Assembly (NCBI GenBank): GCA_035504175.1
Contig: DATJSJ010000073.1
Span: 1 to 5,823 of the forward strand
Source of the DNA: DATJSJ01 sp035504175
GTDB lineage: Bacteria > Pseudomonadota > Alphaproteobacteria > Acetobacterales > Acetobacteraceae
Direction of reading: 5' to 3'
Length of the DNA stretch: 5,823 nt
The position numbers and the translations under genes are program-made. The notes below the pieces were generated by a model. That model searched no databases. It was given only the letters and a program-made list of their open reading frames with translations, and had not been told where the DNA came from. Positions 5,540-5,823 of the stretch are shown here, piece by piece. The stretch's first letter is position 1. Each line of letters opens with the position of its first letter.

Positions 5540-5823
5540 CCGGCACCGCGGGCGGCGCGACCGAGACAAGCTGGGCCAGCCTGGACCCGTCCGGCTGGGA
5601 GGACCCGCCCCCCGCCCGCAGCGACACCGCGCCGGTGCTGGCGGCCGACGGCGTCGCTGGACCCCTCGACTGGCTGCTCGAAATGGTGCGCGCGGAGAAG
5701 ATCGACCTGGCGCGGCTGCCGATCGGCGCCCTGATCGCGCAATTCGCCGACGCGCTGGCGGCGGCGCTCGCCGCCCCCGAGGGTCGCCAGGTCGAGCGCT
5801 GGGCCGGCTGGACGGTGCTGGCG
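5536..5823 (+). CDS. scpA: ScpA-type kleisin (segregation and condensation protein A family), 3' truncated by window
   Basis: The frame is open from ATG 5536 to the window edge (96 residues) and overlaps the previous stop in ATGA, with no separate Shine-Dalgarno. After a variable N-terminus (1-38), residues 39-70 carry the ScpA N-terminal signature: GVAGPLDWLLEMVRAEKIDL then LPIGALIAQF, matching the family pattern 'F.GPLDLLL.L....K.DI..I.I..I..QY'. In ScpA this helical region binds the SMC neck, while the C-terminus, outside the window, binds the SMC cap. ScpA bridges SMC heads with ScpB in chromosome condensation and segregation. This copy differs from typical housekeeping ScpA (Val-Ala-Gly for Phe-Glu-Gly, Trp46) and follows a recombinase-like gene, so it is probably an accessory paralogue. 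An scpB-like or SMC-like gene may follow; that cannot be seen. Confidence 0.78.
   Translation, partial: MTGTAGGATETSWASLDPSGWEDPPPARSDTAPVLAADGVAGPLDWLLEMVRAEKIDLARLPIGALIAQFADALAAALAAPEGRQVERWAGWTVLA

Noticed and set aside
4010..5569. A 519-codon open frame on the minus strand across the recombinase-like and Api92-like genes
   Set aside because: It is a very Arg/Ala/Gly-rich shadow of the plus-strand operon, crosses two coupled genes and shows no family motifs.
1..5823. CRISPR arrays, tRNA or rRNA genes
   Set aside because: No regularly spaced repeats and no cloverleaf or rRNA-like segments were seen on either strand.

Overview
The window is very GC-rich DNA that looks like accessory (plasmid, island or chromid) sequence from an alphaproteobacterium, most plausibly an Acetobacteraceae member of the Roseomonas type. 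That guess rests on base composition, codon use, and remembered resemblance of the recombinase, ScpA-like and toxin-antitoxin proteins. It could not be checked by a search.

Left part (about 1-2330), moderate GC: the C-terminal end of a SNF2-type DEAD/DEAH helicase is followed, with an 11-nt overlap, by an unrecognised 414-aa protein that ends in a Cys/His zinc cluster. This pair resembles nucleic-acid-processing or defence operons. After a 281-nt gap comes a compact type II toxin-antitoxin operon: a ribbon-helix-helix ParD/CopG-like antitoxin overlapping a RelE/ParE-family toxin, with a good sigma70-like promoter and a GGTA/TACC operator-like repeat in front.

Middle (2330-3977): a full-length tyrosine recombinase on the minus strand faces the toxin gene tail to tail. 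Its catalytic residues are visible, except that the HxxR box reads HSLK-R. Upstream of it lies a comparatively AT-rich divergent control region with a candidate promoter in each direction, a 17-bp palindrome and a 7-bp inverted repeat.

Right part (3978-5823), extremely GC-rich: a plus-strand operon of three genes joined by ATGA stop/start overlaps. The first is a shortened tyrosine-recombinase-like protein that has lost the catalytic Arg and the whole C-terminal His/Tyr part. The second is a protein with a Pro-rich linker and a domain resembling Api92/YubB (DUF1281) ferredoxin-like proteins. The third is the start of a ScpA-type kleisin, which runs off the window. A catalytically dead recombinase fold co-translated with a kleisin, and divergent from an active-looking recombinase, is the most unusual feature here. 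It may be a DNA-maintenance, topology or defence module that has not been described. That function is inference; gene identities rest on motifs read by eye.
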